Shown piece after piece: positions 48,101 to 57,730 of a DNA stretch of 64,000 nucleotides. The stretch spans positions 124,001 to 188,000 of the forward strand of contig QCKB01000002.1 in the NCBI GenBank assembly GCA_003215655.1, written 5' to 3'. A model generated the notes under the pieces. The model saw only the letters and a list, made by a program, of their open reading frames with translations, was not told where the DNA came from and made no database searches. The position numbers were made by a program, and so were the translations under genes. Source of the stretch: Prochlorococcus sp. AG-409-J16 (GTDB lineage Bacteria > Cyanobacteriota > Cyanobacteriia > PCC-6307 > Cyanobiaceae). Numbering within the stretch: position 1 is the first letter of the stretch; each line of letters opens with the position of its first letter.

Positions 48101-48835
48101 ATGAGTGAGCCTCTCTCTCCTGATTCTGAGGTTCTACCTCAGCAACAGCCTCCAAGATTATTGCTCGTTGATGATGAGCCAGGTTTGAGAACTGCAGTAC
48201 AAACTTATCTTCAGGATGAGGGCTTTGATGTCACCACAGCAGTAGATGGGGAAGAAGGTTGGCAAAAAGCTCAACAAATGATTCCAGATGTAGTAATTAG
48301 TGACGTAATGATGCCTAGATGTGATGGATATGAGCTTTTGAGACGATTACGTGAGGATGAACGATTGGGCGGGACACCGGTTATTTTTCTAACGGCGAAG
48401 GGAATGACTATTGATCGAACCCAGGGATATCAGGCAGGTGTTGATGATTACATCCCTAAGCCTTTTGACCCTGATGAGTTGGTTGCTCGAATTAGAAATG
48501 TTGTGCGTAGGCAAGATCGTTTGTTAGCTGAAGCAGCTCGGTTTGCAGATGTTGATGTGAGTCAAATGGCAAGACAGATAACTGAAATTCGATCCATGCT
48601 TACTCAAGGTGATTCATCACCATCTAAAGAAGTGCTTTTGCATAGCTTTACTCCTCGAGAGGAAAGTGTTTTGCAATTGGTTGCAGAGGGTTTGATGAAC
48701 AAGGAGATTGCGAGACAGCTGGAGACCTCAATACGTAATGTTGAAAAATACGTAAGTCGTTTGTTTACTAAGACTGGCACTTCCAGTCGAACTGAATTAG
48801 TCCGATATGCACTAGAGAATAATTTAGTGACCTAA
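48101..48835 (+). CDS. Two-domain response regulator, Ycf29/NarL type
   Basis: 244 residues. REC domain (about 18-135): LLLVDDEPGLRTAVQTYLQD with acidic pair and phospho-acceptor Asp in VVISDVMMPRCDG, then IFLTAKG and YIPKPFDP. LuxR-type HTH (about 180-240): TPREESVLQLVAEGLMNKEI, then RQLETSIRNVEKYVSRLFTK. Resembles Ycf29, a regulator shared with red-algal plastids. The sensor kinase is not in the window. A polar linker joins the two domains. Confidence 0.85.
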   Translation: MSEPLSPDSEVLPQQQPPRLLLVDDEPGLRTAVQTYLQDEGFDVTTAVDGEEGWQKAQQMIPDVVISDVMMPRCDGYELLRRLREDERLGGTPVIFLTAKGMTIDRTQGYQAGVDDYIPKPFDPDELVARIRNVVRRQDRLLAEAARFADVDVSQMARQITEIRSMLTQGDSSPSKEVLLHSFTPREESVLQLVAEGLMNKEIARQLETSIRNVEKYVSRLFTKTGTSSRTELVRYALENNLVT

Positions 48836-48855
48836 GTCTGAATTCAGGTCGTAAA

Positions 48856-49842
48856 TTGATTACAAAAGATTGGAAGCAAGCAAGCCTTAATGAAGGATGG
48901 ACCTATGTCCATAATGTACAGCCTTTTGAAAGTGGAAAAACTCTTATTGAAATATTGGCTGATAACTATAAACATTCATCTAAGTCTTCATGGAAAAGTA
49001 GATTAAAATATGGAGAGCTTAGTATTAATAAGGAACAGGTAGATGCGAATATAATCGCTTATTGTGGAGATCGTATTTATTGGAATCGTGCGCCTTGGAG
49101 AGAAGAGGCAGTTCCTAATTCATGGAATGTAATTTTTGATAATGGAGATATTTTTGTAATCGATAAACCAGCAGGCTTGCCAGTTGTTCCAGGTGGTGGG
49201 TTCTTAAATCATACGGTTGCTTCTATGTTGAAGAACCGTTATCAGTCTCTAGATGGTGATAGATATCCAATACCTGTTCATCGCTTAGGTAGATTTACTT
49301 CTGGTATCTTGGTTTGCGCTAGGGAACATAAGACTCGAGCAAAATTGTCGAAAATGTTTAGAGACTCCACAATAGGTAAAGCTAAAATCAATAAGACTTA
49401 TCGCGCTTTAGCAATTCAAAACCTCTCTTTAGACTTTTCAGCCTCAGTGCAAATTAATGCACCAATTAATAAGTATCCTCATCCTTTATTAGGCTATATC
49501 TGGAATGCATCTCTAACTAGTTTAAAGTGCAAATTTAAGCCTAATTTGCCTGGAGGATTAAGTGCTATCTCAAGGATTAAATTGCTTGATAGGAAAGAAG
49601 ATGGTGATTTATTAGATGTATCTATTGTCACTGGAAGACCGCATCAAATTAGGATTCACTTGTTTTCTTTGGGAACTCCTCTTGTTGGAGATCCTTTGTA
49701 TTTGCCAAGAGGGGAGATTTCGAAGGACTGTACCCCTGGAGAAGGTGGATACTCCTTGCATGCACATAAATTATCAGATATAGATATAGATGGGGAGATA
49801 CTTTCTTTAGAGGCAATACCTCCCAATCGATTAAGAGTATAA
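48856..49842 (+). CDS. RluA-family pseudouridine synthase-like protein with Gly for the catalytic Asp
   Basis: 328 residues, TTG start. The fold is RluA-like: VIDKPAGLPVVPGGGFLNHT, then PVHRLGRFTSGILV and GRPHQIRIHLFSLGTPLVGD. In active enzymes the motif is HRLD..T(S/T)G with the essential Asp; here residues 142-145 read HRLG, so Gly145 replaces it. A branch with HRLGR-TSG is known to me in plants and cyanobacteria. Either chemistry differs or it binds RNA without catalysing. Ends adjacent to convergent chlM. Confidence 0.85.
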   Translation: MITKDWKQASLNEGWTYVHNVQPFESGKTLIEILADNYKHSSKSSWKSRLKYGELSINKEQVDANIIAYCGDRIYWNRAPWREEAVPNSWNVIFDNGDIFVIDKPAGLPVVPGGGFLNHTVASMLKNRYQSLDGDRYPIPVHRLGRFTSGILVCAREHKTRAKLSKMFRDSTIGKAKINKTYRALAIQNLSLDFSASVQINAPINKYPHPLLGYIWNASLTSLKCKFKPNLPGGLSAISRIKLLDRKEDGDLLDVSIVTGRPHQIRIHLFSLGTPLVGDPLYLPRGEISKDCTPGEGGYSLHAHKLSDIDIDGEILSLEAIPPNRLRV

Positions 49843-50571
49843 TTATTGATTTTCATGGTCTAATTTTTTAAATTCTATCAGCTGCGAGAAATAGAATGGC
49901 GCTTGATTCAGACTTTTCCGAACTGGTTCAAAACCACAATTGCGAGCTGCTTTAACAATCCCTTTCTCTTTCAGTGTGTAAGCTCTAGTTGTTTTACTAG
50001 GGCCAGGAAAAAGTTGACCTATTTGCTTAAGTAATGCCAGAAGAGGCGTATAAGGGGCGAAGCTAACAATTAATCTTTCTTGGCTTAGTCCGCAAAGATG
50101 ACGAACCATTTCTTCGGCAGCAATTTGGGGATAGTGGATAAATACATCTAGGCAAATAACTGTGTTAAATGATCCTTTTATGTTCTCTAGATCGGAGATA
50201 TTGAACGTTATGCAATTCAGATCTACACCAGCTTCTTCTGCTCTTCGTTTTGTCTCAGTAACCATTGCTGGAGAGATGTCACTGGCTGCAATGGATTGAA
50301 CTCCCATATTTGCTAATGGTATGGAAATACTTCCTACTCCACACCCAGCATCGCAGAAGGTTTTTGAGCTTAAATTTGCATCTTCTTTCAGCCAAGAAAG
50401 GACATCTTCAACAGTTTTTTGATGGCCGATACGTATATTTCGTTGAACTTTGTTGACATCATTACTTTCGCTATATATCCGGTTCCAGCGCTCGAAACCC
50501 TGGTTATTAAAGTATTGAGCCACTTCAGCTTTTTCTGCTTGCTTGAGTTCTTGGACCTTGTCGCTGGTCAT
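49843..50571 (-). CDS. chlM: Magnesium protoporphyrin IX methyltransferase
   Basis: 242 residues. SAM-binding motif TFCDAGCGVGSISIPLANMG. The N-terminal YFNNQGFERWNRIYSESNDV and VNKVQRNIRIGHQKTVEDVL are specific to ChlM/BchM. Methylates Mg-protoporphyrin IX in chlorophyll synthesis, at thylakoid or plastid membrane. Good evidence that this organism is photosynthetic. Followed divergently upstream by nagA on the same strand. Confidence 0.95.
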   Translation of the reverse strand: MTSDKVQELKQAEKAEVAQYFNNQGFERWNRIYSESNDVNKVQRNIRIGHQKTVEDVLSWLKEDANLSSKTFCDAGCGVGSISIPLANMGVQSIAASDISPAMVTETKRRAEEAGVDLNCITFNISDLENIKGSFNTVICLDVFIHYPQIAAEEMVRHLCGLSQERLIVSFAPYTPLLALLKQIGQLFPGPSKTTRAYTLKEKGIVKAARNCGFEPVRKSLNQAPFYFSQLIEFKKLDHENQ

Positions 50572-50595
50572 GGTGTTTATTCGTGCTGATGGATA

Positions 50596-51753
50596 TTAAG
50601 CAGCTTGCTGCCAATTCAGGTTTGAACCATCTAAATTCCCTTTCCATCGCAATAGTTTGAATAATGGTTTGCCAAGCAGATGCTTTTGAAGTGTTGATTT
50701 TGGGGTCAGTAGATGTCTTGGGGCCATTGTGGCTGCCCAGATTGCAGCAGCAGGTTCTTTACTCCAAGACGCTAGTTTCTTGCACCCTTCCAGAAGCGGG
50801 ATTGTTGTACCTACAAGGGTATTGTCTTGAAGATGGCAAGTGCCTTCGTTGATTAATAGAGCTCTTGTATCCCAATAAGCTTCCTTTATTTTGAGGCCAT
50901 AGGGGGACAGAGCATCGCTTACAAGTACTAATTTGTCGCCTGCTAATTTTTGAAGTAAAACTGCGATGCTTGGATCAACATGAATGCCGTCAGCAATAAG
51001 TCCTAAATAGATCCCTCCATTGCTTAGTGCTTCAACTATTGGTCCAGGGTCTCTGTGATGAATGCCATTCATCGCATTGAAGGAGTGTGTGATCATTTTT
51101 ATGCCTTGTGAAAATGCTTGTGAAGCAATTTGTTTATCTGCAGTTGAATGACCAAGAGAGACAATTATTTCTAGATCTAACAGTTTGCTTATTAGATCGA
51201 ATGAGCCTGAGAGCTCAGGAGCAATTGTCATCAAATCGATGTCATTCTCAAAGCCACTAATTCGTTTTTCTAGTTCTGACAAACTGGGACTACAGATTTT
51301 TTTTAAGGGATGGGCTCCACGTTTTTCTTTCGCAATAAATGGGCCTTCGAGATGAGCACCTAATAATTCACACTGATTAGGTAAGGATTTTTTTCTTGCA
51401 TTTTGGAGAGTTAGAAGTGCTTGGCGCAGATCGTTGATTTCACAGGTAACAATTGTTGGGCAGATTCCTTCAATGCCGTCTGTCCAAAGATGTTCTAAAA
51501 GTTCGAATAATCGTGGAAGGTCTTTTTCTTTCAGTTCGTTGAAGGCAAGGCCCAAGCCGCCATTGATTTGTAGGTCTATCCCCATTGGGCTAATCCAGTC
51601 TCCTTCCCAACTCTCACTTGAGATAACAGTGTCAGCGACCATTGGCTGAAGATCTGAGATACATCCATTTTCCGCTAAAGAAATTTGCCATAAATCACTT
51701 TCTTTAGAACTGTTTAATGGCTTTGGAAAGCGGACGTTTGTTATCCGACGCAT
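50596..51753 (-). CDS. nagA: N-acetylglucosamine-6-phosphate deacetylase
   Basis: 385 residues, amidohydrolase superfamily. IDLQINGGLGLAF, HLEGPFIAKEKRGAHP (metal Glu), VSLGHSTADKQ and ITHSFNAMNGIHHRDPG (metal His residues) and VSDALSPYG (catalytic Asp). Removes acetate from GlcNAc-6-P during cell-wall amino sugar recycling. Located upstream of chlM by 24 bp, and divergent from purE. Confidence 0.9.
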   Translation of the reverse strand: MRRITNVRFPKPLNSSKESDLWQISLAENGCISDLQPMVADTVISSESWEGDWISPMGIDLQINGGLGLAFNELKEKDLPRLFELLEHLWTDGIEGICPTIVTCEINDLRQALLTLQNARKKSLPNQCELLGAHLEGPFIAKEKRGAHPLKKICSPSLSELEKRISGFENDIDLMTIAPELSGSFDLISKLLDLEIIVSLGHSTADKQIASQAFSQGIKMITHSFNAMNGIHHRDPGPIVEALSNGGIYLGLIADGIHVDPSIAVLLQKLAGDKLVLVSDALSPYGLKIKEAYWDTRALLINEGTCHLQDNTLVGTTIPLLEGCKKLASWSKEPAAAIWAATMAPRHLLTPKSTLQKHLLGKPLFKLLRWKGNLDGSNLNWQQAA

Positions 51754-51828
51754 GGGAGTTAATCAGATTCGCTAGTGCGGGACTATGACAGTCTCGTCAT
51801 TATTCATATTGAATGGTGTTTATTTCCT

Positions 51829-52365
51829 GTGTCTTTTCTGTCCAATCAAAAAACTCCTCGAGTAGCTGTTGTGATGGGTAGTGACTCTGATCTGGCGACC
51901 ATGCTTCCAGCTGTGAAGGTTTTAGAGGAGTTTGGTCTATCGGTCGAGGTAAGAGTACTTTCTGCGCATCGCACTCCTCTTGAGATGGTTGCTTTTGCTA
52001 AGGAAGCCCATTTAAAGGGATTCAAGGTATTAATTGCTGGCGCTGGAGGCGCTGCTCATTTACCTGGAATGCTTGCAGCGATCTCACATTTGCCTGTAAT
52101 TGGTGTCCCTGTGCAAACCAAGACCCTTGCAGGAGTGGACTCGATGTCTTCAATAGTTCAAATGCCAAAAGGTGTCCCCGTTGCCACAGTTGCAATTGAT
52201 GGCGGTCTGAATGCAGGGTTGCTGGCTGTACAGATTTTGGCTATTTCCGATTCGAAACTTGAAGAGCGTTTGGTTGGATATAGAGAAAATCAACATGATC
52301 AAGTGATTTCAAAAGATGAAAGACTTGTAGACCTTGGAGCAGAAGCGTATCTCAAACAAATGTAA
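51829..52365 (+). CDS. purE: N5-carboxyaminoimidazole ribonucleotide mutase
   Basis: 178 residues from GTG 51829, which yields MSFLSNQKTPRVAVVMGSDS. A GTG at 51775 would add 18 residues without family similarity and leave only 21 bp to divergent nagA. Class I PurE motifs: VMGSDSDL, VLSAHRTPLEM, AGAGGAAHLPGMLAA and GVPVQTK. Purine synthesis. Convergent with cysC. Confidence 0.93.
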   Translation: MSFLSNQKTPRVAVVMGSDSDLATMLPAVKVLEEFGLSVEVRVLSAHRTPLEMVAFAKEAHLKGFKVLIAGAGGAAHLPGMLAAISHLPVIGVPVQTKTLAGVDSMSSIVQMPKGVPVATVAIDGGLNAGLLAVQILAISDSKLEERLVGYRENQHDQVISKDERLVDLGAEAYLKQM

Positions 52366-52408
52366 TTTCACTACTTTAGAATCTATGACTTAGATGATAA
52401 ATATTACT

Positions 52409-53044
52409 TTAATTACAAGGAATTATTTTTAAATTTATTAGTTTTTCTAAAATAATTTCAACACAAGTATCAAGCTCTTCTGCGCCTGTATCAATAATAA
52501 TCTCTGGATCTATAGGCTCTTCGTAGGGGCTCGAAATCCCTGTGAATTCATTGATCTCCCCTGATCTTGCCTTTGCATATAAACCTTTGGTGTCACGTTC
52601 TTCGCAGACGTTTAAGTTTGCGGCACAAAAGATCTCAATAAAGTCGTTTTTAGAGACCAAGCTTCTTGCTGTATCTCTATCTGCTTTAAATGGAGACACA
52701 AATGCGGTAAGAACTATAACCCCAGCATCTAAGAATAATTTCGCAACTTCTCCAATTCTTCTAATGTTTTCAGTCCGATCATTGTCTGAGAATCCAAGAT
52801 CTTTGCAAAGCCCATGGCGAATATTGTCGCCATCAAGAACATAGGTTTCTATACCCCTATGAAAAAGGGCTGAGTTGACTGCGTTTGCAAGAGTGCTTTT
52901 CCCAGAGCCAGATAGACCTGTAAACCAAAGTATTGCACTTTTGTGATTGCGTTTTTCTGCTCTGGCCTCACGTGTAACTGAGGTTTCATGCCAGACGATA
53001 TTTGTTGCCTTAGGGGTTGAGGTCTCTTCTAATGGTTGGTTCAT
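52409..53044 (-). CDS. cysC: Adenylylsulfate (APS) kinase
   Basis: 211 residues. P-loop GLSGSGKSTLANAV, DGDNIRHGLCKDLGFSDNDR, then FVSPFKADRDTARSL and the C-terminal APS-binding GLYAKARSGEINEFTGISSP. Phosphorylates APS to PAPS in sulfate assimilation or sulfation. The ~20-residue N-terminal extension (NIVWHETSVTREAR) is normal for CysC. ATG at 53044. Confidence 0.95.
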   Translation of the reverse strand: MNQPLEETSTPKATNIVWHETSVTREARAEKRNHKSAILWFTGLSGSGKSTLANAVNSALFHRGIETYVLDGDNIRHGLCKDLGFSDNDRTENIRRIGEVAKLFLDAGVIVLTAFVSPFKADRDTARSLVSKNDFIEIFCAANLNVCEERDTKGLYAKARSGEINEFTGISSPYEEPIDPEIIIDTGAEELDTCVEIILEKLINLKIIPCN

Positions 53045-53102
53045 TGACAGAATTTTTGTTGGCTGTTTTTAGTGAATGCAGTTGTTTCTATTGATAATTA
53101 CA

Positions 53103-53426
53103 TTATCCTCCCGCTTGTTTAGGCCTATAGCCTTGTTTGCTTAAAAAATCTAGAGCCATTGCAACCTGATCTCCTTGTAGCTCTAGAGAATTTTGTTTTA
53201 TTGTTCCTCCCGTTCCTCCATATTTTTTTAGTTGCTTAAGGACATTGCGTAACTCAAAATCATTGAGCTCTAGACCCGTAATTACTGTAACGGTTTTGCC
53301 ATTTCTCCCTCCTTTTATTCTTTGAACACGAATTGATTGAAGATTTATAGGTGTTTTGGCTTTGTTACAACTTGACTTGGGTGTTGCAGATAGATCATCA
53401 AATTCACGCCAGTTTCCTTTTGGCAT
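53103..53426 (-). CDS. SUI1/eIF1-like translation factor (YciH family)
   Basis: 107 residues. The SUI1 domain covers about 40-105: GRNGKTVTVITGLEL, LRNVLKQLKKYGGTGGTIKQ and the ELQGDQVAMALDFLSKQGYR end. Bacterial YciH proteins can affect start-site selection; whether it is functional here is not known. Ends 58 bp before cysC starts on the same strand, and is divergent from trpB (43 bp). Confidence 0.9.
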   Translation of the reverse strand: MPKGNWREFDDLSATPKSSCNKAKTPINLQSIRVQRIKGGRNGKTVTVITGLELNDFELRNVLKQLKKYGGTGGTIKQNSLELQGDQVAMALDFLSKQGYRPKQAGG

Positions 53427-53469
53427 TGGACGAATTCCTAGGCTGTTATATATCTTCCGTCCTTAGCAA

Positions 53470-54720
53470 GTGACCAGCATGTCTTTTTATCAGTCAAGTG
53501 GCCATGATTTGGCTGATGCTGCTCGTCCAACAGCCTTAGGACGCTTTGGAAGGTATGGAGGTCAATATGTCCCTGAGACGCTTATGCCTGCTCTTGCTGA
53601 ATTGGAACAGGCTGCGTCAGAGGCATGGAATGATCCTGAGTTTGTGGAAAACCTTAATAAGCTTTTAAGTTCATATGTTGGTAGGGCGACACCTTTGTAT
53701 GAGGCTGAGCGCCTCTCGCATCACTATCGGCGCAGTGAAGGTGGACCAAGGATTTGGCTTAAACGAGAAGATTTAAATCACACAGGTGCTCACAAGATAA
53801 ATAATGCACTTGGTCAAGCTCTTTTAGCCTTAAGAATGGGCAAAAAAAGGGTGATTGCTGAGACTGGTGCAGGTCAGCATGGAGTTGCAACAGCAACCGT
53901 TTGCGCTCGTTTCGGTTTGGAATGTGTCGTTTATATGGGTGCAGAAGATATGAGGCGTCAGGCGTTAAATGTGTTCAGGATGCGTTTGCTAGGTGCAACA
54001 GTTAAGTCAGTCAATGCTGGTACAGCGACTCTTAAAGATGCAACTAGTGAGGCGATTCGTGATTGGGTTACCAATGTTGAGACTACTCATTACATTCTTG
54101 GTTCAGTAGCCGGACCACATCCATATCCGATGTTGGTCCGTGATTTTCATGCGGTTATAGGACAAGAAACTCTTGACCAATGTATGAAGGCATTTGGGAG
54201 GCTGCCAGATGTTCTGATTGCCTGTGTCGGCGGAGGTTCTAACGCGATGGGACTATTTCATCCTTTTGTGCAAAAAACTTCAGTGCGAATGATTGGTGTA
54301 GAAGCTGCTGGTGAAGGTATCAATACAGGTAGACATGCAGCGACGATTACCGAGGGTAGGGTTGGCGTTTTGCATGGTGCTATGAGCCTTTTGCTACAAG
54401 ATACTGATGGGCAAATACAGGAAGCTCATTCCATTAGTGCAGGACTTGATTATCCAGGCGTTGGTCCAGAACATAGCTATTTAAAAGAAATAGGTAGAGC
54501 AGAGTATGTTTCAGTGACTGATCAAGAAGCATTAGATGCTTTGAGATTGGTAAGCGAGCTTGAAGGAATTATCCCTGCGCTAGAAACAGCACATGCCTTT
54601 GCTTGGCTTGAGAAGCTATGTCCGACTTTGCCTCCTCAAGCAGAATTGGTTATAAATTGCTCAGGTCGTGGCGACAAGGACGTCAATACAGTTGCAGAGA
54701 AACTTGGAGTGCAATTATGA
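53470..54720 (+). CDS. trpB: Tryptophan synthase beta subunit
   Basis: 416 residues. [19 protein letters not shown] at the start, [20 protein letters not shown] with the PLP Lys, [50 protein letters not shown], and [19 protein letters not shown]. Condenses indole with serine using PLP. Complete and catalytically intact. Codons 3-4 include a second possible Met start. Confidence 0.98.
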   Translation: MTSMSFYQSSGHDLADAARPTALGRFGRYGGQYVPETLMPALAELEQAASEAWNDPEFVENLNKLLSSYVGRATPLYEAERLSHHYRRSEGGPRIWLKREDLNHTGAHKINNALGQALLALRMGKKRVIAETGAGQHGVATATVCARFGLECVVYMGAEDMRRQALNVFRMRLLGATVKSVNAGTATLKDATSEAIRDWVTNVETTHYILGSVAGPHPYPMLVRDFHAVIGQETLDQCMKAFGRLPDVLIACVGGGSNAMGLFHPFVQKTSVRMIGVEAAGEGINTGRHAATITEGRVGVLHGAMSLLLQDTDGQIQEAHSISAGLDYPGVGPEHSYLKEIGRAEYVSVTDQEALDALRLVSELEGIIPALETAHAFAWLEKLCPTLPPQAELVINCSGRGDKDVNTVAEKLGVQL

Positions 54721-54727
54721 ATAGGAC

Positions 54728-55735
54728 TCAAGATAAAACCATGTTGAGATGCTGTGCTACTGCTTTTACTGCAGCTTTTGCAGTTGCATAAGCCATACGC
54801 ATAGGGCCAATAAGTGCAATGTGGCCAATGTCATTACCTGAATTGTGATAACAAGCCTCTATTACTGAAAAGTTCATTAGTTCTTTTTGTGGATGTTCTG
54901 CACCAATCCAAATACCATCGGTTTGATTTTTGATACTCGGTATTAATGCGGTTGGTTGATTATCAATCAGTTCTATTAGAGGCCTAATACTTTCGCTATT
55001 ACTGAACTCTGGTTCGGCTAGCAGATATGAAACTCCATGGAACTTTGTGTCTGCTTCATAAGCAGTTTGGTTTTTGCTGTGGTTTTCAATTGCATCACGA
55101 AGAATTGCACCGCTGAGATGTAATTCTGATGGCAGGCTGTTCCAATCAATGCTGCTATCTTCTGATTTAGCAAGTTGGCTGCATAGCCAAGTTTCAATTG
55201 ATTTGAGTTGGTTTGATGCCTTATGAGGTAGGCGCAGATTTAATTGAAAGGCTTGGTTGGAGTTTTCAACAAGCATGACCAGAAGTCTGTCACTGCTTTG
55301 CACGAGACGTACTTCCTGGAGCCTAGGGATTGACCTTTCTGGTCGTGTAATCATGCTCATTAGACCTGTGAAATCAGTTAGGCGTCGAGCAAGATGAGAG
55401 AGGAGGTCATCAAGAGAAGACCACTTCAAACTTAGATTGGTTAGCTCTTTTTCTAGATGTAGGACAGTTGCACTGGGAGGGGGCAGCAAGCAATTCACAT
55501 AATGCCGATAACCTTGTGGTGTTGGCACTCGTCCAGCCGAAGGATGTGGTTGATTTAAAAAGCCCTTTTGCTCTAGAGCTCCCATCGCAGAACGAACTGT
55601 TGCAGCACTGGCTTTTAGTCCAAACCGTTGAACAAGGGTTTTGCTGCTGACAGGCTCTATTGTGTCCACGTAGTGATGAACCGTGGCACGGAGTATTTGC
55701 TGGTGTCTTTTTGGAAGCTTCTCCAATGGCTCCAA
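54728..55735 (-). CDS. hrcA: Heat-inducible transcription repressor HrcA
   Basis: 335 residues. The winged-helix N-terminus reads PKRHQQILRATVHHYVDTIE, then PVSSKTLVQRFGLKASAATV and RSAMGALEQKGFLNQPHPSA, then GRVPTPQGYRHYV. HrcA binds CIRCE upstream of groES/groEL; no CIRCE is present in this window. Convergent with trpB. Confidence 0.94.
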   Translation of the reverse strand: MEPLEKLPKRHQQILRATVHHYVDTIEPVSSKTLVQRFGLKASAATVRSAMGALEQKGFLNQPHPSAGRVPTPQGYRHYVNCLLPPPSATVLHLEKELTNLSLKWSSLDDLLSHLARRLTDFTGLMSMITRPERSIPRLQEVRLVQSSDRLLVMLVENSNQAFQLNLRLPHKASNQLKSIETWLCSQLAKSEDSSIDWNSLPSELHLSGAILRDAIENHSKNQTAYEADTKFHGVSYLLAEPEFSNSESIRPLIELIDNQPTALIPSIKNQTDGIWIGAEHPQKELMNFSVIEACYHNSGNDIGHIALIGPMRMAYATAKAAVKAVAQHLNMVLS

Positions 55736-55803
55736 AGAATTCTGATGATCGTACGAGAATTGTGATCGTTTAACTGGTTGGTGGCTAACTCTTTTACGTT
55801 TGC

Positions 55804-56190
55804 TTAGTAACGAGGGACATTGGAATCAATGTTGACACTCCATGCGTCAATGCCTCCTTCTAAGTTCCATACAGTTTCTATGAAGCCTTGTTCTAATAGC
55901 CATATCGAAAAATTCCAACTTCTTACCCCTGCATGGCAGAGAACGACAATTGGTTCATTCGTTGGTAGTTTCTTTTGAAGACTATTTATCCACTCAGAGC
56001 TTTTACTAAGAGGGAGATGGAGCACCTTTCCAGGAAATGGAGCTAGAGCTATCTCTTGATCTTCTCTTACATCTATTAGAAATACTTTTTCAGTAGTTTT
56101 GTTTAACCATTCATTTAGCTCTTTTGCTGTAAGGTTTTTTGGTCTCTTTTCTTGCATGGCTGTACTTTGCTGATCCTTAATTTTTACCAT
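55804..56190 (-). CDS. Rhodanese-like sulfurtransferase
   Basis: 128 residues, single rhodanese domain. VFLIDVREDQEIALAPFPGK and the active-site loop VVLCHAGVRS (Cys) are intact. The C-terminal WNLEGGIDAWS is typical. Transfers sulfane sulfur or detoxifies cyanide; the substrate is unknown. ATG 56190 opens the frame and a second Met lies 11 codons on. 68 bp upstream of hrcA on the same strand. Confidence 0.88.
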   Translation of the reverse strand: MVKIKDQQSTAMQEKRPKNLTAKELNEWLNKTTEKVFLIDVREDQEIALAPFPGKVLHLPLSKSSEWINSLQKKLPTNEPIVVLCHAGVRSWNFSIWLLEQGFIETVWNLEGGIDAWSVNIDSNVPRY

Positions 56191-56505
56191 TGAATTGGCA
56201 TTAGCTTTGAAAATACGTGAAACCTTAGAAACCTAAATTACTTTTACAAACTGTTGCTGGGATTTTTTCATAGCATTCATAATTGAGTTTGCTTGTAATT
56301 GCGGTTAGAGGTACTCGACAGAAGAGCCGATTTTTTCAAGGCAGCAACTTGCTTCTATTTGTTTTTTGTGATTTCAGTTAGTGAGTTGAAAAAGACTTGT
56401 TTGCGTGTTCTTAATGAAGTTTTTGTTCTTATTTTCTTGATGAAAGATTTTCTTGAACAGACATTAGCCATTTCTTAGGCCCTTATTTGCGCTGTTCCGC
56501 TTAGG
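56191..56505. promoter_or_regulatory. Divergent intergenic region, rhodanese to gltA
   Basis: 315 bp between divergent starts with no supported gene, tRNA or recognised sRNA. It should hold promoters for both the rhodanese-hrcA run and gltA. Only a 36-codon GTG frame (56368-56478) without a ribosome binding site was seen, which I do not count as a gene. Confidence 0.45.
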
Positions 56506-57720
56506 TTGACTTTTAGTCGAGAATTTGATTTGGGGAAGGAGAAGGTTGAATTGACTCGTCAAGAAACTGGCGAAATTGACTTCCGTCCTGGTTTGGAGGG
56601 GGTTCCAGTTACCCATTCCTCGATATGTGATGTCGATGGGGTCCAAGGGAAGTTGACTTATCGGGGATATCCCATCGAGGAATTGGTTGCTCACAGTACT
56701 TTTTTAGAAACCACATATTTATTGATTTGGGGCGAGTTGCCAAGCCCTCAGCAACTTCGTGACTTTGAAGCGGAAGTTCAGATGCATCGCAGAGTGAGTT
56801 TCCGAGTTAGGGACATGATGAAGTGCTTTCCTGCGACAGGTCATCCAATGGATGCATTGCAATGTAGTGCTGCATCTTTAGGCCTTTTTTATTCACGCAG
56901 AGCAATTGATAACCCTCAATACGTATATGACGCAGTTATTAGGCTTATCGCCAAAATTCCTACAATGGTTGCGGCTTTTCAGCTGATTCGTAAGGGCCAG
57001 GATCCTATTCAACCAAGAGATGATCTTGCTTATTCTGCGAATTTCCTCTACATGCTTACTGAGCGTGAACAGGACCCTCTAGCTGCTCGTATTTTTGATA
57101 GGTGTTTAATTCTTCATGCTGAGCACAGCTTGAACGCAAGTACTTTTAGCGCGAGAGTCACAGCAAGTACTTTGACAGACCCTTATGCGATTGTTGCCTC
57201 AGCAGTAGGGACCTTAGCTGGCCCTCTTCATGGGGGGGCGAATGAAGATGTATTGGCCATGTTGGAAGAAATCAAAACCCCAGAGTGTGCAGGGGCCTAT
57301 TTGGCTGATGCGATTGCTAAAAAACGCAAAATCATGGGGTTTGGTCATAGGGAGTACAGGGTGAAAGATCCACGTGCCTCAATTCTTCAAGGGCTTGGAG
57401 AGGAGCTTTTTGCAAGATTTGGGAGGGATCAGATGTATGACTTAGCAATCGCCCTTGAGAAAGAAGCTATTTCTCTTTTAGGACCAAAGGGGATCTACCC
57501 TAATGTTGATTTTTATTCAGGCCTTGTTTATCGGAAGCTTGGTATTCCAAGAGATCTTTTTACTCCTGTTTTTGCGATATCGAGAGTGGCTGGGTGGTTG
57601 GCACACTGGCGTGAACAGCTTGGGGCTAATAGGATTTTTAGGCCTTCTCAAATTTATACAGGATCTAAAATTAGATCATGGATTCCGCCAGAGGATCGAG
57701 TACGCACTTTAAGTTCTTAG
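56506..57720 (+). CDS. gltA: Citrate synthase
   Basis: 404 residues, TTG start; an in-frame TAG lies nine codons before it and no ATG or GTG lies between. [36 protein letters not shown] (His), [14 protein letters not shown] (His), [14 protein letters not shown] and YPNVDFYSG (Asp) complete the active site. First step of the incomplete cyanobacterial TCA cycle. ndhA begins 10 bp downstream, so NDH-1 genes may be cotranscribed. Confidence 0.95.
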   Translation: MTFSREFDLGKEKVELTRQETGEIDFRPGLEGVPVTHSSICDVDGVQGKLTYRGYPIEELVAHSTFLETTYLLIWGELPSPQQLRDFEAEVQMHRRVSFRVRDMMKCFPATGHPMDALQCSAASLGLFYSRRAIDNPQYVYDAVIRLIAKIPTMVAAFQLIRKGQDPIQPRDDLAYSANFLYMLTEREQDPLAARIFDRCLILHAEHSLNASTFSARVTASTLTDPYAIVASAVGTLAGPLHGGANEDVLAMLEEIKTPECAGAYLADAIAKKRKIMGFGHREYRVKDPRASILQGLGEELFARFGRDQMYDLAIALEKEAISLLGPKGIYPNVDFYSGLVYRKLGIPRDLFTPVFAISRVAGWLAHWREQLGANRIFRPSQIYTGSKIRSWIPPEDRVRTLSS

Positions 57721-57730
57721 TTGTAAAGAC

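Noticed and set aside
56368-56478. 36-codon GTG open frame in the rhodanese-gltA gap
   Set aside because: No ribosome binding site and low-complexity hydrophobic content; cannot be supported without conservation.
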